The notes: a model not told the origin generated them from the sequence alone. Shown: positions 24,319 to 34,801, numbered from the stretch's first letter. The stretch: 64,000 nt of DNA from Typhlomys cinereus (GCA_023101885.1 JALPQD010000247.1:124001-188000), one strand, 5' to 3'. Program-made: numbers and translations.

Positions 24319-24726
24319 AATGGGTAGTAGAAGAAGGTAGTTATAAATACCACATAAGGCCACGTAACCAGTTACAGAAACGAGGATTATAATTGCCATG
24401 AGTGCTTCTGGTCTAGACTGTCAGGAACAGACTTGTGCATGTGCACATACTCTAAGAAGATATTTATCTTATGTAATGTAATGTTAACCTGTAGTTATGA
24501 TATGAAATGCTATAATCTACATTATGATATTGTGTTATGGGACACTAAGACTAAGCATTTCTTAAGGGGCATTGTCATTGATCTTGGAAAAAAATAATGC
24601 TTGTGCGGTTGTACGTGGATTGCTATACTATGTTAGGTGGAACTCAGAATCTTACTGCTTTTATTTGGAGAATTTTTAATGGCCTAAGGAAATTTGATTT
24701 GGTGTCAAGTTGACAAGGGGTGGACT
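24319..24726 (+). other. ERV-L 3' internal non-coding region and polypurine tract
   Basis: About 400 bp between the dUTPase stop and the LTR have no env-like frame, which agrees with ERV-L. The run caaggggtggact (24714-24726) directly before the LTR is the likely polypurine tract priming plus-strand synthesis. Confidence 0.7.
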
Positions 24727-24891
24727 TGTGATAGTTAAGTTTGGGTGTCAACTTGACATACAGGGTATTAACTAAGCTGGGCTGAGACCACCTCTGGAAA
24801 GGATCAACTGAGATTACTTGAAATGATAGTACACGCCCTAGATCCTATCAGAACTCCAAAGCTCTCAAAGGATTCTCCCAATACTACATCA

Positions 24892-24898
24892 TATAAAA
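24892..24898 (+). promoter_or_regulatory. LTR TATA box
   Basis: TATAAAA lies about 165 bp into the LTR, in U3, at a plausible distance from U3/R. It is the only core promoter motif evident in this LTR. Confidence 0.55.
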
Positions 24899-25105
24899 AG
24901 GAGCCACCAAGGAGAACGGATCCCTTATTGCAGCTGTGCTAAGAATCGTTCTTCCTTCCGGCCACCCGGTTCCTTTGACCTTCCACTAGACTAAGACTCT
25001 AGAGTTCTCCAGCCTTCAGCCAGCACCTACTTGACTACCGAACTGAGCAACTAGCTGTTGGCAGCCATCGTTGGAACTACCTCGGCCATATCTGTAAGCC
25101 AACTC

Positions 25106-25111
25106 AATAAA
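25106..25111 (+). terminator. LTR polyadenylation signal
   Basis: AATAAA sits 73 bp before the LTR end, followed by a TA-rich stretch and a T/G-rich downstream element (ttccttctgtg), as expected for R/U5 polyadenylation. Confidence 0.6.
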
Positions 25112-25184
25112 TTTCCTACATATATTTTATATATATATATTCCTTCTGTGAATTCTGTGACTCTAGAGAACCCTAACTAATACA

Positions 25185-25750
25185 GCATGTAAAGTCCAAA
25201 TATGATTGCTTCGGCCCTAACTTGTGTGGAGTATCTCGCATATCATTGCTCCTCCCATCCTTGTGCTCTTACACTCTTACCGCATCCTCTTCCACAAATT
25301 TCCCTGAGCTTCAGGATGGGGAGAGATTAGGCTGGCCTAGTTCTAGGTGGTTGATATAGAGCCACTGAAGTCCTGTATTATGATTTGTTGATTTTCTTTT
25401 GTGGTTTTGCTGCTCCTGCAACACCCTTCACTCCATCATGATGGGTATTGGATGTCATCCCCTGGCCAGAGATTAAAACCTGTTAAACTAGAGTCTTGTT
25501 ATAAGAGTACATTCAAAGGTAGATGCAATAAAAGTAGGAAACCACAGTGAGGGAGGGGTCAATCACCCATTTGCAAAATGTTTACTTATTATCTGCCAGC
25601 TCCCCTTCTGGTGAGAACACACCCGCTCAGTTGTAGATGATCAGGAATGAAAAGTCTGTGAACTTAACCAGATGTCTCATTGCTTACTTGCAATCCTTGA
25701 TGGAGGCCTATTTTCTCTGCTGTTACGTGGTCCCCTCTCTACTTGTTTCT
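25185..25750 (-). other. L1-C 3' UTR, part proximal to ORF2, ending at a deletion
   Basis: The L1-C 3' UTR continues right after the ERV-L LTR. It matches L1-B 11390-11956 and stops at cttgtttct (25742-25750), where sequence switches to ORF2 interior. The missing part is the ORF2-proximal 3' UTR plus about 1.2 kb of ORF2 C-terminus. Confidence 0.82.
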
Positions 25751-28369
25751 AAAATTTGGTATGGTTATATCTCCCACAGTTTTTTTGTTACTCAGGATTG
25801 TCTTTGCTATCCTGGGTCTTTTGTGCCTCCATATGAATTTTGAGATTGTTTGGTCAACTTCTTTAAAGAATTGCTTTGTGATTTTAATTGGTATAGCATT
25901 AAATTTGTATATTGCCTTTGGTAGGATGGTCATTTTTACGATGTTTTTTATACCAATCCAGGAGCACGGGAGGTCTTTCCACCTTCTGGTGTCTTCTGCA
26001 ATTTCTTTCTTGAGGGTTTTAAAGTTTCCATTGTAAAGGTCTTTTACCTCCTTGGTTAGGTTTATACCAAGGTATTTCATTTTTTTAGGGGCTATAGTAA
26101 ATGGGATTGTTTTTCTCAGGGCTTTTTCACTTCTTTCATTCTGGGTATATAGGAAACCCACTGATTTTTGTACATTTATTTTGTATCCTGCTACCCTGCT
26201 GAACTTCTCAATTAGTTCCAGGAACTTCCTGGTGGTTTTTTTGGGATCACTCAGGTATAAGATCATGTCATCTGCAAATAGGGATAGCTTAACTTCTTCC
26301 ATGCTGATTCTAATCCCTTTTATGTACCTTTCTTGTCTTATGGCTTCAGCTAAGACTTCAAGTACAATATTGAATAGAAGTGGTGAGAGTGAACAGCCTT
26401 GTCTAGTTCCGGATCGAAGTGGGAATGCTTCCAGTTATTCCCCATTGAATATAATCCTTGCTGTAGGCTTGTTGTATACTGCTTTTATTATATTGATAAA
26501 GGTTCGTTCCATTACTACTGTCTCTAGCTTTTTGATCATAAAAGGCTGTTGGATCTTGTCCAAAGCTTCTGCATCTATCGAGAGTATCATGTGGTCTTGA
26601 ACTTTGGACTGGTTTATATTATGAATTATATTTATTGATTTGTGTATTTTGAACCAACCTTGTGTGCCAGGGATAAAGCCTACTCGGGCCCGTGAATGAT
26701 CTTTTTGATATGTTTTTGAATCTGATTTGCTAAGACTTTGTTGAGAATCTTTGCATCTGTTTTCATCAGGGAGATAGGCCTATAGTTTTCTTTTTTAAGT
26801 GTATCTTTATTAGGTTTTGGAATTAAAACAAAATTAGCTTCATGGATGGAATTTGGTAGTGTTCCTTCCTTTGCTATTTGTTGGAACAGTTTAAGTAGTA
26901 TTGGTGTTATTAACTCCATAAATGTCTGGTAGAACTCTGCTAAATCCATTTGGTCCAGGACATTTTTTCGTGGGAAGATTCGAGATTACTGACTCAATTT
27001 CGTCATATGTTATAGGACTATTTAAATAGTTCACCACTTCCTGATTAAATTTAGGTAAGTTGTGTTTACTGAGGAATTCATCCATCTCTTTTGTGTTGTC
27101 ATATTTCACAGAGTGCAAGTTTTTGAAATATGATGTTATAATTCTCTGGATTTCTTGGGTATCAGTAGTAATAACTCCATTTTCATTTCTAATTTTATTA
27201 ATTTGGGTTTTCTCTCTCTTGCTTTTGGTTAATTTAGCTATGGATTTATCAATCTTATTGAATTATTCAAAGAACCAGCATTTTGACTTGTTAATTTTCT
27301 CTATTGTTTTCCTAATCTCAATTTCAGATATTTCTCCCCTTATTTTGCTCATCTCCTCTCTTCTACTACTTTTGGGATCAGATTGCTCTAGTTTCTCTAA
27401 AGCTTTAGGATGCATCGTTAAGTTGTTTATTTCTGATGTTTCCATTTTTTTGATGTAGGCATTAAGAGCTATGGACTTACCTCTTAGGACAGCTTTCATT
27501 GTGTCTCAGAGATTTTGGTAGGTTGTATTTTCATTATTGTTCACTTTCAGGAAATCTTGAATTTCCTTTTTAATTTCTTCCTGAATCCAGTTCTCATTCA
27601 GCATCATAGTGTTAAGTTTCCAGGAGTTAGTGTATTTTCTGTCTTTTGTTGTGTTGTAAATGTGTAGCTTTAGGCCGTGGTGGTCTGACAGGGCACAGGC
27701 TAGAATTTCAACTTTCCTGTATATGTGGAGATTCATTTTGTGGTCCAATATGTGATCTATTTTGGAGAAAGTTCTGTGTGCTGCTGAGAAAAATGTGTAT
27801 TCTTTAGTGCATGGGTGAAAAGTTTGATAGAGATCTGTAAGGTCCATTTCTTTAAGGGTTTGATTAAGTTCCAAAGTGTCTCTGTTAAGCTTTTGACCTG
27901 TTGATCTATCCCATATTGAGAGGGCAGTGTTGAAATCCCCAAGAATTATCGTTTAGGGGTTCATTTCTCCCTTTAGACGCTGTAGGATTTTCTTAATGAA
28001 TGTGGAGGGGCCCGTATTGGGTGCATATATGTTTAGTATTGTGAAGTCTTCCTGTTGAATTGTACCTGTGACTAAAATGTAGTATCCATCTGTGTCACTT
28101 ATGATTTTTTTGGGTTTGAAGTCCATGTTGTCCGACAACATAATGGCTACGCCTGCCTGTTTCCTAGTTCCATTAGCTTGCAGAATTTTGGACCAGCTTT
28201 TCATTTTTAGGATGTGCCTATCTTTTGTGGTGAGATGAGTTTCTTGAAAGCAGCAGATTGATGGGTTGTGATTTTTAATCCAAGTTTGTAATCTGTGTCT
28301 CTTAATCAGTGAGTTAATCCCATTGACACTTAATGTTATAATGGAGAAATTCTTTTTAATTCTGGACAT
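25751..28369 (-). pseudogene. L1-C ORF2, C-terminally deleted and frameshifted
   Basis: ORF2 begins with an intact ATG at 28367-28369 (MSRIKKNFSIITLSVNGINS). The first 138-codon frame (27953-28369) covers the endonuclease N-terminus, including CFQETHLTTKDRH. The endonuclease continues at 27506-27874 ([23 protein letters not shown]) after a frame break. RT blocks lie at 26891-27118, 26680-26949 and 25739-26302; the last is 187 codons and includes [17 protein letters not shown]. The C-terminal region found in L1-F (53722 to about 54930) is absent through the deletion at 25750. Non-functional. Confidence 0.88.
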
Positions 28370-28426
28370 TTTTTATGTTTAGTGGATTTTGTAAGCTTAT
28401 TGTTTTACATTTGTATTTTTGTGGTA

Positions 28427-29492
28427 TTATACTTGCCTTCTGTCCTCCTGGATACGCTTGTTCTTTTCTTCAAGTTTGCATAGCATTTCTAGCATTTCTT
28501 GAAGGCCTGGTTTGGTAGACACGTATCCCTTCAAGTTGTTTTTGTGCTGGAAAATTTTTCTTTCTCCCTCGATCATGACAGATAGTTTTGCTGGGTATAT
28601 CAGTATGGGTTGGCATTTTTGCTCATTTAATACTTGAAGTACGTCTCTCCAAGCTCTTCTTGCTTTTACTGTTTCCATTGAATAGTCATTTGTTATTTAA
28701 ATAGGTTTACCTTTAAAAGTAACTTGCTTTTTTTTCTCTTGAAGCTCTTAGCACCTTTTCTTTGTCTTGAATGTGGATTGTTTTGACTATTAATTGCCTT
28801 GGCGATTTTCTCATTTGTTCATATCTATTTGGAGTGCGAAATGCCTCTTGTATTTGGATGGGCTTCTCATTCTTCAGTTGAGGGAAGTTTTCATTAATGA
28901 TAACTTGAAGAATTTCCTCAGGTGTGGTATTTTTTGATTCTTGCTCTGGTATTCCATGAATGCGCATGTTAGGCTTCCTCAGGGTGTCCCATGTCTCTTG
29001 AATGTTCCTCTCAAGTATCTTTTTGGCTTTAACAATCTCTTCCATTGAGCTGGTTAATTCTCCCACTTTGTCTTCAAGATCTGAAATTCTTTTTTCTGCC
29101 TCATTAATTCTGCTGATAAAACTTTCTTTTGAGCTTTGGGTTGAAGATAGCTTGTCTTTTAGTTCAGTTTTAAACTCTGCTTGAGTCTTTTTTAACTGCT
29201 CTATGCCTATTTTTGTTTCTTGAACTGTTTTTCTCAACTTGTCCAAATGCCTGTTGTGTTCTTGTTCAAAGTGGTTGATTCTGTTGTTTAACTCCTCCTG
29301 GATTTCCTCTTTTATAGTATTAATCATGATAATGATCATACTTTGAAAGTCGTTGTCTTGGGTCTGGCTCTCTTGGCTGTTTTCTGTGAATTTGTTCTGG
29401 TTGGAATCCATCATTAAGGGGTTAATTCTTTTAGTGGGAGATTGGTCTTCTTGGGTTTTGTTTCTCATGGATCTGCACTTTGACTTGGGCAT
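28427..29492 (-). pseudogene. L1-C ORF1, single-base frameshift
   Basis: This is the best kept ORF1 in the window besides L1-D. It starts at 29490-29492 (MPKSKCRSMRNKTQEDQSPT) and is open for 259 codons to 28713. It covers the N-terminal region, the coiled coil (heptads through NNRINHFEQEHNRHLDKLRK) and the RRM (MRIHGIPEQESKNTTPEEIL). The reading frame then shifts at a homopolymer: 8 T near 28738-28745, where L1-B and L1-D have 7. The C-terminal domain continues in another frame (28427-28678) and ends IQEDRRQV plus stop. ORF1p binds L1 RNA; this copy cannot yield full protein. Confidence 0.88.
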
Positions 29493-30425
29493 TGTTGTTT
29501 TGTCTTCTAGGGCTTTTCAGTTTCTATGTGTTTTTGACTGATTTAGTTGGTATTCCTACACTTGGGCGGTATTACTAGTGCTTGCCTTGGGGTTGGGTAT
29601 GTTTGTCTTTTATTATTATTTCCTAGTGAGACTGATAGGTTGTTAGTACATCAATTAAGTCAGGTTAAGTAGACAAGGAGTGAATATTAGTATGATAGTG
29701 CACTTTTATGATGTAGTATTTTGGTGATATGTGAGAGTGAGTGGTATGATCCCTGGGGTTGTGTTTTTGGGGTGGCTTTATTTAAAAGTTAATCTATAAT
29801 GATTAATATTAGAAAGAAACAGTAAGGTGAAAAAAAAGGAGGTTTACTTATCTTTGGTCTGGATGTGAAGAATCCCTCCCATGTGAAAGGATGATTGTAG
29901 TGGTTACAGATGTGTGGCCTTTGACCCTTAGAACTTTGCTTGAGTTTTCTTTGGACTCTATTGAATTCTGAGTAGCAGTGTGTCTTCTCTAGACCACATT
30001 CGTGGGTCCCCGGTGGGCCAGAGAGTCAGAGGGGCTGATGTTAATGGCAGAATTCTTCACCCTGGACGTGGTCCTGTCCAGTTGGGCGGACAGGCAGGCA
30101 GGAGGGAGAAAGGGGCCTGGGGCCTAGGGCGTGGCCCAGACCAAAACTGGACACAGGGCGACCTGGGTGGGACTGGGCGGGGACTCACCTGGGGGCATGG
30201 CAGAGCAGGGAGTTGGAGGCGTGGTCAGGCAGACAAAGGCATAGGGGGAGGAAGAAGGAGTCCCTGGGTGTGGCCCAGGCCAAAGCTGGAGGCAGCCTTG
30301 GTGCTACCCAGAGAGCGGGGCAACCTAGGCAGGGCGGGGCTGGGCGGGGACTCACCTGGGGGCCTTGGCGAGGGGGGAGCGGTGGCACGCTCAGTCGAAC
30401 AAAGGCGACCCGGGAGGGAGAAGGG
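29493..30425 (-). promoter_or_regulatory. L1-C 5' UTR with tandem promoter monomers
   Basis: On the minus strand this precedes ORF1. The outer part, about 30110-30425, is very GC-rich and contains a tandem duplication. gggcggggactcacctgggg appears at 30175-30194 and again at 30342-30361, a 167-bp offset. gtggcccag..caaa.ctgg appears at 30131 and 30270, a 139-bp offset. This is the monomer organisation known for mouse L1 promoters. The frame of about 150 codons across it on the plus strand is a GC-rich artefact. Confidence 0.78.
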
Positions 30426-30814
30426 CCTATCTTTCTAAGTGTTATAATTTTAAATTACAGAAAAATATCTCTGCCTTCCAGATGTTTTCATAGGGATATA
30501 TTTTGAATAACATTTCTCTCATCAAAGAATGAGCCTAACATACAACTTGAAGTAATAGCTGTCAGGAAATTTCCTGAAAGACAGGTAAAGAACTAGCCAA
30601 AAATCTATTGCCTAGTCATTTTTGTTTGTTAATAAGTCAAACTTTTGCACTTTGTATAGATCTACAATAGGAAGGGTTGCAAAAGTGCCATAGCACAATT
30701 TCTTAATTATATGAAGACAAAAAATAATTGAGATGTATGAAGAAAACTGGTCTTCAGACAGAAGTGTCATAGTGAAATCATTGTTTCAATCTGTCTTGTG
30801 ATATTTAATAGCTG

Positions 30815-30975
30815 TATGATGGCTGAGGATTCATTTATCTTCTTCCTCTCTAACTTATTTGTCATTGAAATGGAGATAATAACATTGAATCACCTACTTG
30901 AGTCAATTGTTCTAAAAAGCAAATCAAATTGTCTAAGTGTCAGCCCTGTGCAAACCGTCAAGTGTTATATGTAAG
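30815..30975 (-). mobile_element. MIR-like ancient SINE
   Basis: The plus strand contains ttgaaatggagataataaca, then a diverged cacctacttgagtcaattgt and gtgtcagccctgtgcaaa. This is the order of the MIR 3' half in reverse complement. Divergence is high and the ends are approximate. Confidence 0.5.
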
Positions 30976-31019
30976 TAAGTAAGTATAATTTGGAACCATT
31001 CACACTGCAACAAATATTG

Positions 31020-31345
31020 AAGCTGGTGATGTGGTGATGCACTTTCTTCTGTGTTAATGAAGAACCAGTGACCCAGCCCTTTGTTAGAAATGATTAACCC
31101 AGATGTGAGTTGCTGTAAACAAATGATTTCACACAGCTGCTCTGATCATCTGTAGCCATTAAAAAGATTAGAGGGTATTTTTTCCTTCCTAATAATAATG
31201 CATTAATCTCAGCTTTCTGGCCAAATCCCAGTCTCCATAATTGTCTTCCTCCCTATCATTCCATTCCTTAATTAGGTTCAAAAGGTTAATTAGTTGTGTG
31301 CAAAATACCAAAGCACTTAATTGAGGTAATCTAGCAAGACAATAC
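31020..31345. promoter_or_regulatory. Candidate conserved non-coding element
   Basis: This non-repeat block is dense in developmental transcription factor-type motifs. It has a forkhead-like TGTAAACAAA (31114-31123), an E-box CAGCTG (31134-31139), homeodomain-type TTAATTAG twice (31268-31275, 31286-31293) and several cattaat/attaa cores. Such composition is usual for conserved enhancers in gene deserts, but motif presence in AT-rich DNA is weak evidence. Conservation was not tested. Confidence 0.25.
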
Positions 31346-32740
31346 TAAATGTAGACCTTTGGTGAATGACTAGCTTGACAGTTGTTATGAGAAACGGAAA
31401 AACTTATGATTTCTAATAAAATGCTCTCACTGAATCAAAAATTAGTTTAAAAATAAGCATATGCAATCTTTATAAGCAATAGCAGAGCATAGGTTAAGTT
31501 TTTGAACTAGTTTTTGATAGGTCAGCCTGAAACTAACATTCGACACATATATTTTAAAGTAAATAATGAGTGATAATATATTGTTGTCCTTGGAATTGAA
31601 ATGAATTGATAGAGAAAACAGTGATTTATAGTTATCTAAATGATAAAATATATTAAGACCTTCCTATATTTTAATAAAGATTTAGTGTTTGCACAGTTGG
31701 GTGCCAGCATATTGTACTGGAATTCATTTCCTACATATACTGTGTTAATTCATCATATGGAATATACTTTGCACTGTACATAATTATGATGATATATTCA
31801 TATGTGAAACCATTGAACAGTAATGTTATAGTGCTTATTTTTATTTTGTTTTATCTTTTTTGCATTTAAATATATGTATATAAGGTAAATATGAGATTTT
31901 TCAATAGCAAAAATGACAAGATGAAATAATTACTACATGAAAACTTCAACATTTTGCATATCATTGACTTCAGTGGCAGTGATACTTTATTCGAAGATAA
32001 CTGGAAAATGTTGTTTCTTTCAATTACCTGTCTACAAATAGACTGTCTTGTATCCCGTAGTCATGGGATGTATAGCATGTGAAATATACCGTTAGGTAAT
32101 TTTGAAGTTATGTGAACATCCCAGAGCATACATAGCTTCATGGCAAATGGTACAGGTAATTATTCACCTAAATCATATGGTATATATCCTGCTGCTTCAA
32201 AACTAACATTTGCAGGATTGCAATTGCAGTAGATCCTTACAATACAATAGCAAGTACTTTTGCCTTTAAGCCTCAAAGCAAAAAATATACAACAGAAATA
32301 ATGTAAAAATTGTAAAGAGCACTTGCATCTGTTACTTAAATATCAAGAGATTGTAGGACTGGATATTGAGTTTGATGATTTTGTGAGTGTATGAGGAATG
32401 TGAAAGTCTCAGATATTCTTACATAGTACTGTCCACTTTGTAAACACTGCAGCCAGGATAACTTGATTCTCAACCATTATAGCTTTTTGATAATAAATTA
32501 CATGAAATTGCTACAACTTTTACTTTATACTCTTTTTACTTGTTAAGTTTTAAACTGCTAACTCTGGAAACATTTAATTTGAAACAGAAATAAGGTATGT
32601 TACTATAAGAAATTATCTTCCTCATTTTTTTTAATCATTCTTCCTTCTCCACATTGTGTTTCTCTGGAAGTTCTTCAGAACAAGAACACACATGGACCTG
32701 TCAGATACTGTGATAACAAAAGAAAAATATGGGTCTGATG

Positions 32741-32852
32741 ATGAAATATTATAATCCAAGCAGTTATGTAGCTGAAACAGGAAGGCTAGAGCAAATTCAA
32801 GTTTAAGTTTAGGTTGGTATACATAATGAGTTCTTGTCTTAATAATGACAAA
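32741..32852 (+). mobile_element. Degraded B1-like (7SL-derived) SINE
   Basis: taatccaagcagttatgtag, aaacaggaaggctagagcaa, and ggttggtatacataatgagt followed by cttgtcttaataatgacaaa follow the B1 layout: ..taatcccagca..gaggcagag..ggcctggtctacatagtgag.., then gtctc-type tail. Strong divergence suggests an old B1 or proto-B1. It ends where the L1-D 5' UTR starts. Confidence 0.5.
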
Positions 32853-32856
32853 ACAC

Positions 32857-33687
32857 TTACTCCCACTCACCTCTCCACACTGCCGCCACCCCCAGTCCTC
32901 CATCCCCAAGTGAGTTTGCCCAGCCCCCCCTCAGATGTCCCCGGGTTCCAGTGGCACCCAGGCTGCCTCTGGTTTTTGCCTGGGTCACATCCCGAGTCCC
33001 AGCCCCTTGCTTCCTCCTGCCTGCTTGTCTGCCAAACCAGACAGGACTTGCTCACATTCCTCCATCCCTGGAGCTTGGGTGGGCCACTAACCAAGTCTCA
33101 GGTCCCAGGTGAAGAATCTGCCATCAACATCAGCTGCTCTGCTTCTCTGGCCCACCGGGGACCCAAGCACATGGTCCATGGAAGACACACTGCTACTCAG
33201 AATTAAATAGAGTCCAAAGGAAACTCAAGCAGAACTCTAAGGGACAAAGGCCATACAACTGAAGCCCTCTAAAATCATCCTATCACATGGGAGAGATACT
33301 TCACATCCAGCCCAAAGATAAGTAAACCTCCTTTTTTTTCACCTTACTGTTCCTTTCTAGTATTAATTGCTGTAGATCAACTTTTCCATACAGCCACCCC
33401 AAAAACATACAACTCCAGGGAGTACACCACTCACTCTCACATATCACCAAGATACTAAATCGTAAAAGTGTACTACCATACTAATATTCACACCCTGTCT
33501 ACTTAACATGACTTAACCAATGTACTAACAGCCTAATAACCTCATGTAGGAAATAACAATAACAAAAGACAAACATACCCAATCCAAGGCAAGCACTATT
33601 AATAACTGTCCAAGTGTAATAACACGAATTAAATCAGTTCAGTCAAAAACACACAGTAAGTGAAAGGTCCTAAAAAACAAAACAACA
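32857..33687 (+). promoter_or_regulatory. L1-D 5' UTR
   Basis: GC-rich for its first 360 bp and homologous to 17440-17795 of L1-B on the opposite strand. It has a single monomer-like unit and then an AT-richer stretch up to ORF1. It is the former sense pol II promoter. The 130-codon frame at 32814-33206 is within this UTR and not a gene. Confidence 0.75.
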
Positions 33688-34744
33688 ATGCCCAACTAAA
33701 AGTGCAGATCCATGAGAAACAAAACCCAAGAAGACCAATGTCGCACTAAAAGAATTAACCCCATAATGATGGATTCCAACCAGTACAAATTCACAGAAAA
33801 TAGCCAAGAAAGCCAGACACAAGATACCGACTTTCATAGTATGATCATTATCATGAAAATGAAAGAGGAAATCCGAGTGGAGTTAAACAATTGCATCAAT
33901 CTCGTTGAACAGGAGCAAAACAGGCAACTGGAGAAGTTGAGAAAAACAGTTCAAGAAACAAAAATAGGCATAGAACAGTTAAAACAGTCTCAGGCAGAGG
34001 TTAAAATTGAACCAAAAGACAAGTTATCTTCAACACAAAACTCAACAGAGAATCTTATCAATAGAACTAACAAAGAAGAAAATAGAATTTCGGATCTTGA
34101 AGACAGAGTGGGAGAATTAACCAACTCAATGGAAGAGATTTTTCAAGCCAGAAAGATACTTGAGAGGAACATTCAAGAGACATGGGACACCCTGAAGAAG
34201 CCTAACATGCGCATTCATGGAATACCAGAGCAAGAATCTCAAAATACCACACCTGAGGAAATTCTTCAAATTATCATCAATGAAAACTTCCCACAACTTA
34301 AGAATGAGAGGCCCATCCAAATACAAGAGGCATTTCACACTCCAAACAGATACGAGCAAATTAGAAAATCGCCACAGCAAATAATAGTCAAAACAATCCA
34401 CATTCAAGACAAAGAAAAGGTGCTAAGAGCTTCAAGAGAAAAAAAGCAAGTTACTTTTAAAGGTAAACCTATTAAAGTAACAAATGATTATTCAATGGAA
34501 ACAGTAAAAGCAAGAAGAGTTTGGAGAGACGTACTTCAAGTATTAAAGGAGCAAAAATGCCAACCCAGACTGATACACACAGCAAAACTATCTTTCATGA
34601 TCAAGGGAGAAGGAAAAGTTTTCCAGCACAAAGTAACTTGAAGGCTTACATGTCTACCAAACCAGGCCTTCAAAAAATGCTAGAAATGTACTCAAACTTG
34701 AAGACAAAAACAAGAGTATCCAGGAGGACAGAAGGGAAGTATAA
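33688..34744 (+). pseudogene. L1-D ORF1, nearly complete
   Basis: The family start ATG (33688-33690) is followed after two codons by TAA (33697-33699). Translation could re-initiate at 33712, giving 309 codons. That frame has a polar N-terminus and a long coiled coil (about residues 45-140: ELNNCINLVEQEQNRQLEKL). It continues with an RRM (MRIHGIPEQESQNTTPEEIL) and most of the C-terminal RNA-binding domain (PQQIIVKTIHIQDKEKVLRA). A frameshift at about 34630 truncates it; the true C-terminus runs in another frame to the stop at 34742-34744. Full length is about 350 codons in this family. Confidence 0.88.
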
Positions 34745-34801
34745 TACCACCAAAATATAAAGATCAAACAATACGCTTACACAATCCACTAAACTTAAAA
34801 A

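Larger units (their letters stand above)
22328..25184 (+). mobile_element. ERV-L (class III) provirus remnant, 5'-deleted, inserted in L1-C
   Basis: An endogenous retrovirus of the ERV-L group runs on the plus strand. The order is RT connection, RNase H, integrase, dUTPase, polypurine tract, 3' LTR. A dUTPase downstream of integrase with no env is characteristic of ERV-L (for example the murine MERVL group). Gag, protease, most of RT and the 5' LTR are missing. The right end is followed by gcat (25185-25188), matching gcat at 22324-22327 on the left, so the L1 target is otherwise uninterrupted. Three in-frame stops and a frame disruption inactivate pol. It is younger than L1-C by nesting. Confidence 0.9.
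24727..25184 (+). mobile_element. ERV-L 3' LTR
   Basis: A 458-bp LTR begins TGTGATAGTTAAGTTTGGG and ends CCCTAACTAATACA, giving TG..CA termini. The start and the ctctagagaaccctaactaa end are typical of rodent ERVL-type LTRs (MT2-like). U3 contains a TATA box (24892-24898), and AATAAA is at 25106-25111. It is followed by gcat, the target-side repeat. It could act as an alternative promoter reading rightward into antisense L1-C. Confidence 0.88.
21957..30425 (-). mobile_element. L1-C: promoter-bearing LINE-1, split by ERV-L and internally deleted
   Basis: A minus-strand L1 starts with T-rich 3' end DNA at about 21957 and ends in a GC-rich 5' UTR at about 30425. Its 3' UTR is split by an ERV-L at 22328-25184 and resumes with the exact continuation (gtaaagtcc) after gcat at 25185-25188. 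At about 25750 the 3' UTR jumps directly into ORF2 (aaaatttggtatggttatat), removing about 1.28 kb compared with L1-B. ORF2, ORF1 and 5' UTR follow in order. The left cctatgctttt and right cctatctttct could be a degraded target duplication, but this is weak. Divergence is intermediate. Confidence 0.88.
30426..32740. other. Unique sequence between L1-C and L1-D
   Basis: No gene is recognised. It contains a MIR-like piece (30815-30975), a short (AGTA)n run (30973-30987) and a motif-rich block at 31020-31345, listed separately. The remaining DNA is AT-rich and unassigned. Confidence 0.55.

Noticed and set aside
25743..26600. Plus-strand frames of 97 and 182 codons opposite L1-C ORF2
   Set aside because: They are antisense to RT coding sequence and recur in every L1 copy (for example opposite L1-A and L1-F). 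They are shadows of ORF2, not genes.
21951..30436. Target duplication of L1-C (cctat..cttt)
   Set aside because: The match is short, interrupted and merges with the poly-T, so it was not counted as evidence for the ends.
29980..30506. Gly/Arg-rich plus-strand frame of 152 codons
   Set aside because: It covers the L1-C promoter monomers on the antisense side; composition explains the openness.
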